DNA of 13,806 nucleotides, from contig CABUCT010000019.1 in assembly GCA_902490145.1 (NCBI GenBank), positions 1 through 13,806 of the forward strand, given 5' to 3'. Position 1 is the first letter of the stretch. Each line of letters starts with the position of its first letter. Shown here piece after piece: positions 1 through 7,162 of this stretch. The notes below the pieces were generated by a model. The model had not been told where the DNA came from and ran no database searches. It saw only the letters and a program-made list of their open reading frames with translations. The translations under genes and the position numbers were made by a program. Source of the stretch: an uncultured Oscillospiraceae bacterium. GTDB lineage: Bacteria; Bacillota; Clostridia; Oscillospirales; Acutalibacteraceae.

Positions 1-288
1 GTATTTATTTTCAAATAAAACAGGAAAATAATTCTCTTAAAATTACTCAGCATGTTACGAATTATACAAACTGTGTAATCATAATATACTGTGTCTGGAA
101 TGTTTTCCCTGTTGAATTTTAAAGTTGCCTTTAAATTGACAATATGATCATATGTTTAGTCAACAAAGGTAATACCAGATAAACATATTGGTAAAACAGA
201 TCTTTGCTATTTCAAATTATAAAAAAACATTTATTACCTTAAAATCAAAAAACATGAAATATCAATTTAAACAAATGTTACAAAACTA
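1..288. other. AT-rich non-coding stretch upstream of the secreted protein gene
   Basis: I see no plausible coding region here on either strand. The only structure I can point to is a nested palindrome at 136-163: TTGAC (136-140) and GTCAA (159-163) flank the perfect 12-bp palindrome ATATGATCATAT (142-153). The TTGACA at 136-141 has no -10 element at proper spacing, so I do not call it a promoter. The palindrome could be an operator, but nothing else supports that. Confidence 0.5.
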
Positions 289-317
289 TTGAAATTTGTG
301 GTTAACTATGGTATACT
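289..317 (+). promoter_or_regulatory. Sigma-A promoter of the secreted modular protein gene
   Basis: A -35 TTGAAA at 289-294 is followed by exactly 17 bp and a -10 TATACT at 312-317. Transcription should start near 324, giving a leader of about 38 nt. The ribosome binding site AGGAGGT (347-353) sits 8 nt before the ATG at 362. Confidence 0.75.
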
Positions 318-361
318 TTATGAAGTGCTATTATGTCATTAATTGAAGGAGGTAAAATAAA

Positions 362-3300
362 ATGAAACGATTGCTAGCAGTGTTTCTCACAGTTGCAATG
401 GTTTTCTCGCTTTGTGCAGTTGTTGCTTCTGCTAAAACAATAACAAGCGAAATTCTGATTACAGATTGTGAATCTACCGACAATTGGTATCTTTATCCGG
501 GAGATCCGGATGCTATCCTTGATACCAATATATACTCTGAAGGGAAATCCAGCGTTAACATCTATCAATCCGGTGGCTTTGCCTGTGGCTATTACATAGA
601 AGAGGGTATAGATCTTACCGGAATCACATCTCTTAAATGGAGCTTCCGTGCCGGTGAAAATGATGCACTTACCACTCCAAAAGATGTTGGGGTTATTCTT
701 ACAAGTGCCTCTGATAATCAATTTCATGAGCTTGTGGACCCTATAAACAGCACTTATGCTGTCAAATTAAATGAAAGTCAGATTCGTCGAACTATCACCG
801 CAAACGAATGGACGACTATGACCGCTGATATCGACTGGTCAACTGCCGGTTCTGAGTTTGATATAACCAAAGTAAACAGCGTCTATTTCTATGGAATGAC
901 CGACTACAGCGGAACGCATTATCAGTGGTTTGATAATATAGTTGCTGTAATTTCGCAGGAAGTCAAAGATGACAGCATTAGTGTTTCTCTCGGAGATATT
1001 GAATGTAATTCAGGAGATACTATTTCAGTTCCTGTTAATATATCTCTTGGAGAAGATTACACAAATATAGCTGCATTTCAGTCTTCAATAAGCTATGATG
1101 AGCAAGTTCTTGAACCTGTTGAAGATTTCATGCAAATAAATAAGGATGTAACATCCTACTTCAATACCGATATAACTAGGCTTGGTGCAGGAAAAGCTGA
1201 GTTTGCATTTATCAGCTCAAACGGAGTTGACGCAGACTCTTTAACAATAACTCTTAACTTTAAGGTAAAAGAGGGCCTGGCAAGCAACACGGTTACTAAA
1301 ATTACTTTGGACAAAGTTATTGCCTCTGATGATTCGGCCGTAAAAATCCCGAACATTACCAAAAAAGACTCAACTGTTAAAATCAGTTCAAACGGAACAA
1401 TTATTGACCCCACTCCGTCAGCAGAAGATTTTCTTATAACAAATTGTGAGTCGGTCAATGGATTTTCACAGCTTCCGGAAACAGATGCCGGTATACAGGC
1501 GGGCTGCTGGAATGTTGCTCCGCCCGAAGGATCGGGTTACATGGTTCAGGTTGGTACAGGCACTGCAAAACTGAGATATGATCTTGGTTCGACTGACTTT
1601 ACCGGAATTGAAAAGATCAAAATGCAGGTTTATACAAGTGCTAACACTGATGTTATTCAGGCAGGAAATTTCCAACTGTTTAATAACAGCGGAGCTTCAA
1701 TGTCTGTTTCTGCCGCTTCTTTGGCAGCAGCAGAGCTCAGTGTAGGATGGAATCAGATCGAACTTGAGCTTGATCCCGCTACCGCAACTAATGGATTTGA
1801 TATTGCTAATGTAAATTACATAGTATTCACAGGAAAAGCAGCCGGCATTATTGGTTATGATGATGTTTGGGCAATAGCAGGAACTAAAAGTCCCATTAAC
1901 CCCATTCGTCCTATTGATCCCGTTCAATATAAAGACTTCCTCATTGAAGACGGAACAGACATCGGAAGATGGAGCTGGTATGCTAAGACCGGAGGAACCG
2001 GCAATTTTGAAGGACACGTTTGGATGTGGTATGAAGTAAGCCATTGCCTCACTCTCGACAATCCTATAAGCGTTGCCGGAGCAGAAAAAATCAAAATTGA
2101 TCTTACCGGTTCTTATAATGACGGTGATGGAGAGAATACTCCTGCTGAACTTTTCGCAAGAATAAATGAAAGCACAGAGTATGGATTTGCACTCACTTCT
2201 TATACCGGAGCTCTTCCAAACGGTGGATGCGATGACAGAATAAGCCTTAATGATGAAGCTTGGACCACATATGGTGTTAGATTTGTTCCTGACGATGCAG
2301 TAGATGCAAAGATGAACACCTTCACCATTGACTGGAATAGTGCAGGGGCATCATTTGATCCTACCGCAGTCACCGGACTTGCAATTGTCGGTGCTCCCGG
2401 ATCAACCAGCATAGTAATTAAAGGTATCTGGAAGTCATATAAAGTTAATGATTTAGATGCAGCTAAATCAGTGGATGATAAGATCGCATCTCTCGGCGAA
2501 ATCACCCTTGATAAAGAATCCGACGTAGCTGCCGCCCGTACTGCATACGCTGCTCTTACCGATGCTCAGAAGTCTCTCGTAGAAAATCTCGATCTACTTG
2601 AAGCTGCTGAAACAAAAATTGCCGAACTCAAAGAAGAAGCAGCCATAGCCGCAGCAAATGCAGAAGCCGCCAAAGCAGTAGACGATCAGATCGCTGCACT
2701 CGGCGAGATCACTCTCGACAAAGAAGCTGATGTAGTCGCAGCCCGTGCTGCATACGAAGCTCTTACAGACGCTCAGAAGGCTCTTGTAGAGAAACTCGAT
2801 GTTCTCACAGCTGCCGAGAAAGCTATCGAAGATCTCAAGAATCCGAAGGTTCCAGAGCTTAATTTCAATGCTGAAACCCGTTCTGCATTGGTGACCACCA
2901 ACGGAAGCAACGTTTCTAAGGTTCTTTATGCATACATAGGAACAACCAAACTTAATATAGACACATGGGCCAAGTTTGTAAACGCAGGTAAAAAATATAC
3001 CGCAGAAAACGGAGCTTCGGGATATAAATATTTCACGAAGAATATTGATTACAATCCATTTGAGCTTGATACAATCGGCTGGTACTGCGTAATTATTACG
3101 GTCGACGGTGTAAACCAGTATAACTTTATTGAAATCACAAGACTTGAAAAACCAACCGTATACGTACAGGGACCGAACATAAAGTTTAAAAATAACGAAA
3201 CTGAAATTACAAAGGTTGTATATGCATATACCGGAGACAGTGCCTATACTTACACCACATGGTCAGCATTTGTAGCAATGGGTAAGAGCTATGCGGATGT

Positions 3301-3778
3301 AAACAGCAAGGGCGGATATCGTTGGTCAATGGAAGGCTGTAACGACCGAGTTGTAACAGCAACCAAATACGGCTGGTATTTCGTAATCATCACATTGGAT
3401 GACGGAACAGTATACAGATATGCGACAGAGGTTAAAGAAGAACTCATCATACCTCCGGAAGGAGCACCATTTGTAACCTTTGATGAAACAACCGGAATAG
3501 TAACAGTATCAAAAGACAGTGCAAAAGCTATTGAGAAGATGGTATACAGCTACACAGGAGAATCAAGGAACTCATATCTTGGCTGGGCAAACTTTGCAAG
3601 TGTTGGAAAGAAATATGCTTCCATAAACACAAAGACCGGATATATTCTTGTTAAAGGAGACAGCGACGGAAAAGAGATCGCACTCACAACTCCGGGCTGG
3701 TACAGCTTTATAATCACTTACGACGGCGGACAGGAAGTTTACTATTATGTAAATGTTCCGGATCCAAATGCTGAATAA
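362..3778 (+). CDS. Secreted modular surface protein with cohesin-like domain, CBM-like modules and C-terminal repeats
   Basis: This is a 1138-residue exported protein. Residues 1-24 form a signal peptide with a hydrophobic core and an A-S-A cleavage site. A jelly-roll or CBM-like module follows (about 28-198; motif LITDCES, ending WFDNIVAVI). Next is a cohesin-like beta module (about 203-342), then two more CBM-like modules (about 355-510, starting FLITNCES, and 523-697, starting FLIEDGTD). Two Ala-rich helical repeats (about 700-757 and 770-826) share LGEITLDKE and LTDAQK. Three repeats of about 95-100 residues end the protein (about 829-932, 933-1028, 1030-1134), each with VYAYTG-like, W..F...GK.Y and GWY..IIT motifs. 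I see no dockerin, LPXTG, SLH domain or catalytic module, so attachment is unknown. Binding of carbohydrate or of dockerin-like partners is inferred from fold resemblance only. The start is set by AGGAGGT at 347-353. It is monocistronic, between its own promoter and terminator. Confidence 0.8.
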   Translation: MKRLLAVFLTVAMVFSLCAVVASAKTITSEILITDCESTDNWYLYPGDPDAILDTNIYSEGKSSVNIYQSGGFACGYYIEEGIDLTGITSLKWSFRAGENDALTTPKDVGVILTSASDNQFHELVDPINSTYAVKLNESQIRRTITANEWTTMTADIDWSTAGSEFDITKVNSVYFYGMTDYSGTHYQWFDNIVAVISQEVKDDSISVSLGDIECNSGDTISVPVNISLGEDYTNIAAFQSSISYDEQVLEPVEDFMQINKDVTSYFNTDITRLGAGKAEFAFISSNGVDADSLTITLNFKVKEGLASNTVTKITLDKVIASDDSAVKIPNITKKDSTVKISSNGTIIDPTPSAEDFLITNCESVNGFSQLPETDAGIQAGCWNVAPPEGSGYMVQVGTGTAKLRYDLGSTDFTGIEKIKMQVYTSANTDVIQAGNFQLFNNSGASMSVSAASLAAAELSVGWNQIELELDPATATNGFDIANVNYIVFTGKAAGIIGYDDVWAIAGTKSPINPIRPIDPVQYKDFLIEDGTDIGRWSWYAKTGGTGNFEGHVWMWYEVSHCLTLDNPISVAGAEKIKIDLTGSYNDGDGENTPAELFARINESTEYGFALTSYTGALPNGGCDDRISLNDEAWTTYGVRFVPDDAVDAKMNTFTIDWNSAGASFDPTAVTGLAIVGAPGSTSIVIKGIWKSYKVNDLDAAKSVDDKIASLGEITLDKESDVAAARTAYAALTDAQKSLVENLDLLEAAETKIAELKEEAAIAAANAEAAKAVDDQIAALGEITLDKEADVVAARAAYEALTDAQKALVEKLDVLTAAEKAIEDLKNPKVPELNFNAETRSALVTTNGSNVSKVLYAYIGTTKLNIDTWAKFVNAGKKYTAENGASGYKYFTKNIDYNPFELDTIGWYCVIITVDGVNQYNFIEITRLEKPTVYVQGPNIKFKNNETEITKVVYAYTGDSAYTYTTWSAFVAMGKSYADVNSKGGYRWSMEGCNDRVVTATKYGWYFVIITLDDGTVYRYATEVKEELIIPPEGAPFVTFDETTGIVTVSKDSAKAIEKMVYSYTGESRNSYLGWANFASVGKKYASINTKTGYILVKGDSDGKEIALTTPGWYSFIITYDGGQEVYYYVNVPDPNAE
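2455..2840 (+). repeat. Two tandem helical (FIVAR-like) repeats within the secreted protein
   Basis: Two units of about 58 residues lie at residues 700-757 and 770-826, joined by a short Ala/Glu-rich linker. They share SVDD/AVDD, LGEITLDKE, LTDAQK and LVE. Such Ala-rich helical repeats are common spacers in Firmicutes surface proteins. The DNA uses more C-ending codons (ATC, CTC, GAC) than the flanking modules, which would fit separate acquisition by domain shuffling. Confidence 0.65.
2846..3766 (+). repeat. Three copies of an unrecognised C-terminal beta-type repeat
   Basis: Three protein repeats run at about residues 829-932, 933-1028 and 1030-1134. Each has a variable lead-in strand, then K(V/M)(L/V)Y(A/S)Y(T/I)G, a Trp, F...GK.Y, a GY, and GWY..IIT.DG..Y near the end. 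I do not recognise the family. The position at the extreme C-terminus of a secreted protein suggests a cell-envelope or ligand-binding role, but that is inference. Confidence 0.7.
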
Positions 3779-3781
3779 TAA

Positions 3782-3849
3782 ATCCGAAAGATAAAAACTA
3801 TTCGGATAAAAACACCCCCGATGTGCCAAAACACATCGGGGGTTATTAT
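3782..3849 (+). terminator. Rho-independent terminator of the secreted protein gene
   Basis: An 11-bp perfect stem, CCCCCGATGTG (3815-3825) with CACATCGGGGG (3832-3842), has a 6-nt loop and is followed by the T-rich TTATTATATA. A smaller hairpin precedes it (ATCCGAA at 3782-3788 with TTCGGAT at 3801-3807), just after the stop codon. The tail is only moderately T-rich, but stem strength and position make the call firm. Confidence 0.85.
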
Positions 3850-3963
3850 ATAGTTTAAATTTTTTATGAAATTAAAAGATATTTAAAAAATGTGACCCAA
3901 GCTTTAAATTATAATCAAATTATTATTTTTAAAGGTTTAATGATCATATAAACTGAATCGTAC

Positions 3964-3991
3964 TTTCAAAAATTATAAAAAATTTTTGAAA
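3964..3991 (-). terminator. Weak AT-rich hairpin after the phosphopantetheinyl transferase gene
   Basis: TTTCAAAAATT (3964-3974) pairs perfectly with AATTTTTGAAA (3981-3991) around a 6-nt loop. It starts 9 nt past the stop of the minus-strand gene. The stem is almost all A-T, and the only U-run is inside the stem, so termination would be weak. Confidence 0.4.
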
Positions 3992-4000
3992 ATGAAATTA

Positions 4001-4582
4001 TTAGTAAATAATAGTAAACATATATCCTTCCTCAACAAAACAACTGCGATTTAGATCAAGTTCAAAAATATCAATTGATTTTAAATTCGTAATACCTGTT
4101 CCGATAAATTTAAAATATGCCTCTTTGAATGTCCAGACTTCAAAAAATCTCCTTACAGCAGACTCTTTTTCAAACGACCGGAAAATATAATCTTTTTCTT
4201 TTTCAGTACAAAATTTTTTTGTGATCTGAAAATTTATATCCGGTTGTATTTTTTCGATATCGATTCCAACCTGAGTTTTGTTTACAGCACAAGCAACATA
4301 TTTATCGCTGTGACTTATGCTGAAATTTAGATTTACATTTTGCGAATACGGTTTTCCCTTCTTATCGGTTAAAATAACAATGTCTTTAGGCACTGTTCCC
4401 GAATATTCTGACAAAAGCTTTCTTGCCAGCATTTCTCCTGCAACAGATCTTTTTCTGTCATCATAAAAACACAACCTGTTTATTTTGTTTTGCCGTTCTA
4501 ATGACATGTATGATAACCATAAATAAAGATCATCGTCGGTAAAATCATCAATATTAAATTTTTCCCATTTCAATTTTATCAC
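4001..4582 (-). CDS. Sfp-type 4'-phosphopantetheinyl transferase
   Basis: The 193-residue product matches the Sfp/HetI group. These enzymes move the phosphopantetheine arm of coenzyme A to a serine on acyl or peptidyl carrier proteins of fatty acid, polyketide or nonribosomal peptide synthesis. Visible motifs are FSISHS (87-92), VGIDIE (105-110; metal-binding D108 and E110) and a C-terminal W-T-F-K-E-A-Y-F-K block (150-158; E154, K158) followed by GTGI. The N-terminal basic segment (DDRKRSVAGEMLARKLL, 41-57) is also typical. It is a little shorter than Bacillus Sfp (about 224 residues) but within the family range. The start is a GTG preceded directly by an in-frame TAG, so no longer form exists; its ribosome binding site is weak. 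No synthase gene lies nearby, so the carrier-protein substrate is unknown. It has its own promoter. Confidence 0.88.
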   Translation of the reverse strand: MIKLKWEKFNIDDFTDDDLYLWLSYMSLERQNKINRLCFYDDRKRSVAGEMLARKLLSEYSGTVPKDIVILTDKKGKPYSQNVNLNFSISHSDKYVACAVNKTQVGIDIEKIQPDINFQITKKFCTEKEKDYIFRSFEKESAVRRFFEVWTFKEAYFKFIGTGITNLKSIDIFELDLNRSCFVEEGYMFTIIY

Positions 4583-4647
4583 CGACTATTATCTCAGTTA
4601 TAAATTAAACTATTTCACATGCAGTTGTTTGTACTGCTATTTTAAAA

Positions 4648-4676
4648 ATTCTATCATTTTTAAAATCAAAAATCAA
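4648..4676 (-). promoter_or_regulatory. Sigma-A promoter of the phosphopantetheinyl transferase gene
   Basis: Read on the minus strand, TTGATT (4676-4671) is followed by 17 bp and TAGAAT (4653-4648). Transcription should begin near 4641, about 59 nt before the GTG start. This makes the gene independent of its neighbours. Confidence 0.65.
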
Positions 4677-4783
4677 GTGATGAAAAAATTTGATTATTAG
4701 GAAATATTTTTCACAAATATATTTCGAATATAAGCATACAATACTTTTGCAAACGCAAATAAAGCAAAAGGAGTGTCAAGAAG

Positions 4784-4975
4784 ATGGCAAGTAACAAAAC
4801 ACTTGTTCCCGAAGCTCGTGAAGCTCTTAACCGCTTCAAGATGGAGTCTGCTAACGAAGTTGGCGTAAACCTCAAACAGGGCTACAACGGAGACCTTACC
4901 TCTAAGCAGGCCGGTTCTATCGGCGGCCAGATGGTTAAGAAAATGATTCAGTCTTACGAAAACGGCCTCAAATAA
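4784..4975 (+). CDS. Alpha/beta-type small acid-soluble spore protein
   Basis: A 63-residue DNA-binding protein of the SASP alpha/beta family. These proteins coat and protect DNA in the dormant spore and are degraded on germination by the GPR protease to feed outgrowth. Family features seen are the N-terminal LVPEAREALNRFK helix, the ESANEVGV segment around the usual GPR cleavage region, and the hallmark SKQAGSIGGQMVKKMI C-terminal helix. The residue after the cleavage-site Glu is Ser rather than the usual Ile/Leu/Val-type residue, so cleavage may differ. The ribosome binding site AAAAGGAGTG (4766-4775) precedes the ATG by about 10 nt. Expression is expected from sigma-G in the forespore. CATACAA at 4735-4741 resembles a sigma-G -10, but I find no convincing -35. 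The gene is monocistronic. Confidence 0.93.
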   Translation: MASNKTLVPEAREALNRFKMESANEVGVNLKQGYNGDLTSKQAGSIGGQMVKKMIQSYENGLK

Positions 4976-4991
4976 GAAAGAATAGATCTGT

Positions 4992-5042
4992 AAACAGAGG
5001 GTGATTCGATGATTTTGCATCGAAATTTACCCTCTGTTTTTG
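4992..5042 (+). terminator. Rho-independent terminator of the spore protein gene
   Basis: AAACAGAGGGT (4992-5002) pairs perfectly over 11 bp with ACCCTCTGTTT (5029-5039). Inside, TTCGATG (5005-5011) pairs with CATCGAA (5018-5024). The stem is followed by T-rich sequence. It lies 17 nt after the spore gene stop. Confidence 0.88.
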
Positions 5043-5137
5043 CTTATAAAGCAAAAATCAACTTTAACAATTTGATAAAATGCCAAAATTTTGAATGGTT
5101 TTTAGGTGCCTTATAGTGCAGATATACTGATTTTCAC

Positions 5138-5166
5138 TTGACATACAGGTTAAATAGTATTATTAT
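5138..5166 (+). promoter_or_regulatory. Strong sigma-A promoter of rny
   Basis: A consensus -35 TTGACA (5138-5143), 17-bp spacer and -10 TATTAT (5161-5166) predict a start near 5173. That gives a leader of about 165 nt before the rny ATG, long for this organism, whose other leaders here are about 38-120 nt. Confidence 0.75.
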
Positions 5167-5172
5167 ATATTT

Positions 5173-5338
5173 AATGTTGTAGTAATGTCGGTTATTAGTG
5201 TCTTAGTTAAATTGCCGAATTTATTATTATAACAGAATGAGCCGGGTTAAGACCGCAAGCCCGTTTAACGGCACAATAACTTCGTGAACCTATTTTGCCT
5301 GAAAATTGCGGTTAATATATAGGAGGTATAATACCCGT
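5173..5338 (+). promoter_or_regulatory. Structured 5' leader of rny with alternative pairings
   Basis: Two competing structures can be drawn. In the first, GCCG (5241-5244) pairs with CGGC (5269-5272) and TTAA (5247-5250) with TTAA (5265-5268), forming a compact hairpin. In the second, ACCGCAA (5252-5258) pairs over 7 bp with TTGCGGT (5306-5312), which ends 8 nt before the ribosome binding site AGGAGGT (5321-5327). They cannot coexist easily, as expected of a translational or RNA-stability switch. I do not recognise a named riboswitch, and regulation by RNase Y itself is only a guess. Confidence 0.35.
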
Positions 5339-6895
5339 ATGAACTACATTACTGCACTCATTATCGGTTTTGTTGCAGGTGGAGTAATTCTCGGCATAAT
5401 TTGTTTTTTTGCCGGAATATCACACCGCAAAAAAAAGGCCGAAGGCATTTTGGGTTCCGCAGAAGAAGAATCGAAGCGAATACTTAATGATGCTCTTAAA
5501 ACAGCCGAAGCAAAAAAGAAAGAGACTATACTTGAGGCAAAGGATGAAATCCACCGGCTGAGAACTGAAGCTGAAAAAGAGAACCGTGAACGCCGCAGCG
5601 AAATCCAAAGACAGGAGCGTCGTCTCCAGCAAAAAGAAGAATCCCTTGATAAAAAGACCGATCACATTGAAAAAAAAGAAGAGGCTTTGCAAAAACGTTC
5701 CAAAGAAATCGAAGAAAGACTTTCGGAAGCCGAAGAACTCAAAAAACGACAATTTGAAATGCTTGAACGCATTTCCGGATTAACCTCTGAGCAGGCAAAG
5801 GATTACCTGCTTCAGAATCTTGATGGTGAGCTCGACCATGAAAAGGCCGTTCGTATCCGTGATTATGAACAAAAGCTTAAAGACGAAGCTGACGACAAAG
5901 CAAGACATATTCTTTCCCAGTGTATTCAACGATGTGCGGCAGATCATTCTTCCGAAGCTACTGTTTCGGTTGTTCCGCTGCCTAATGACGATATGAAAGG
6001 CCGTATTATAGGCCGTGAAGGACGCAATATCCGTGCTATTGAAATTGCAACGGGTGTTGACCTTATTATTGACGATACTCCCGAAGCAATCACTCTTTCA
6101 TGCTTCGAACCGGTTCGTCGTGAAATTGCAAGACTTACTCTTGAAAAGCTCATTGCCGACGGACGAATCCATCCTGCTCGCATTGAGGATATGGTTGAAA
6201 AAGCTCGACGTGAGGTTGAACATACAATCAAAAAAGAGGGCGAAAGAGCTATTCTCGAGGTTGGAATTCATAACATAAATCCCGAGCTTGTTAAACTTCT
6301 CGGAAAACTTAAATACCGTACAAGCTACGGACAGAATGTACTTAATCATTCCCTTGAAGTTGCTTATCTTTCCGGACTCATGGCTGCTGAACTCGGTGAA
6401 GACGAGGTACTTGCCCGCCGTGCAGGACTTCTTCATGATATCGGAAAGGCTCTTGATCATGAGATGGAAGGTTCGCATATCCAGCTTGGTATGGAAACTG
6501 CGAAGAAGTATCACGAAAGCGAAGCCGTTGTCCACGCGATCCACGCTCACCACGGTGATGTGGAAGCAAAGACTGTTATCGCCTGTATCGTACAGGCTGC
6601 CGACGCAATTTCCGCTGCACGTCCCGGTGCTCGCAGAGAAAATATAGAAAGTTATATCAAGCGTCTTGAAAAGCTTGAGGAAATCGCCAATTCCTTTAAC
6701 GGAGTTGAATCATCCTATGCTATTCAGGCAGGTCGTGAAATTCGAATCATGGTTAAACCCGATATTATTTCGGATGACAAGATGGTGATTACTGCCCGCG
6801 ATATAGTTAAAAAGATCGAAAATGAACTTGATTATCCCGGACAGGTTAAGGTTAACGTAATTCGCGAAAGCCGAGCCGTTGAATATGCAAAATAG
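5339..6895 (+). CDS. rny: Ribonuclease Y
   Basis: RNase Y is the membrane-anchored endoribonuclease that starts bulk mRNA decay in many Firmicutes and forms the core of the degradosome-like network. The 518-residue product has the expected order and length (B. subtilis 520). There is one N-terminal transmembrane helix (about 3-25) and a long charged coiled coil (about 30-160, rich in K/E/R). A KH RNA-binding domain carries [12 protein letters not shown] (221-232), and an HD phosphohydrolase domain has the metal-binding His-Asp pair at H366-D367 (LLHDIGKA). The C-terminal region ends [13 protein letters not shown] chose the ATG at 5339 because AGGAGGT (5321-5327) precedes it. A TTG at 5306 would add 11 residues before the membrane helix and lacks a ribosome binding site. 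It is monocistronic, with no intrinsic terminator of its own before the insertion-sequence remnant. Confidence 0.96.
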   Translation: MNYITALIIGFVAGGVILGIICFFAGISHRKKKAEGILGSAEEESKRILNDALKTAEAKKKETILEAKDEIHRLRTEAEKENRERRSEIQRQERRLQQKEESLDKKTDHIEKKEEALQKRSKEIEERLSEAEELKKRQFEMLERISGLTSEQAKDYLLQNLDGELDHEKAVRIRDYEQKLKDEADDKARHILSQCIQRCAADHSSEATVSVVPLPNDDMKGRIIGREGRNIRAIEIATGVDLIIDDTPEAITLSCFEPVRREIARLTLEKLIADGRIHPARIEDMVEKARREVEHTIKKEGERAILEVGIHNINPELVKLLGKLKYRTSYGQNVLNHSLEVAYLSGLMAAELGEDEVLARRAGLLHDIGKALDHEMEGSHIQLGMETAKKYHESEAVVHAIHAHHGDVEAKTVIACIVQAADAISAARPGARRENIESYIKRLEKLEEIANSFNGVESSYAIQAGREIRIMVKPDIISDDKMVITARDIVKKIENELDYPGQVKVNVIRESRAVEYAK

Positions 6896-7025
6896 ATTTT
6901 AGTAAAATTTCACATCATTGGTTTGTCAAAAGAAATTAAAGTAATTATTTGATTACATTCATTTGCAACTATGTAAATAATTCTAAACTTACTTTTGTGG
7001 ATTTTAAATATGATGATAATATAAA
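6896..7025. other. AT-rich spacer between rny and the IS remnant
   Basis: No gene and no convincing terminator are visible. The best hairpin is a 5-bp GTAAT/ATTAC stem at 6941-6956 without a T-run. The left flank of the insertion element should lie near the right edge of this stretch. Confidence 0.5.
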
Positions 7026-7130
7026 GTCAAGACCATCGGTAGAACCGGTGGCTTGCACAGATTTCTAAAAGGGATAATACAGGCTTCGTCCCTAAAAGGG
7101 ACCCGAAGCTTGACTCCGCATTACACTCAC

Positions 7131-7162
7131 AGACAGCCGCTCACCGTGCGGCTGTCTTTTTT
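7131..7162 (+). terminator. Terminator hairpin at the IS end, downstream of rny
   Basis: AGACAGCCGC (7131-7140) pairs perfectly over 10 bp with GCGGCTGTCT (7148-7157) around a 7-nt loop, with a T6 run at 7157-7162. On the plus strand this is a textbook rho-independent terminator. It overlaps the last codons of the tnpA remnant on the other strand. No other terminator is seen between rny and here, so it probably ends rny transcripts. Confidence 0.75.

Noticed and set aside
136..160. Sigma-A promoter starting at TTGACA (136-141)
   Set aside because: No acceptable -10 lies 16-18 bp downstream; the element is better read as part of a palindrome.
4726..4762. Clear sigma-G promoter of the spore protein gene
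   Set aside because: CATACAA at 4735 resembles the -10, but no matching -35 lies at the right distance, and other pairings would put the start inside the ribosome binding site.
5306..5338. TTG start extending RNase Y by 11 residues
   Set aside because: The stretch contains the AGGAGGT ribosome binding site for the ATG at 5339, and the extension would precede the membrane helix that normally starts the protein.
5586..5783. Lysine-rich small protein inside rny
   Set aside because: It is an out-of-frame reading of the coiled-coil region, whose K/E codons give long open stretches in other frames.
7026..7162. Metabolite riboswitch
   Set aside because: It is downstream of rny and directly abuts the tnpA 3' end; no gene follows on the plus strand, and the subterminal hairpin fits an IS200/IS605 end.
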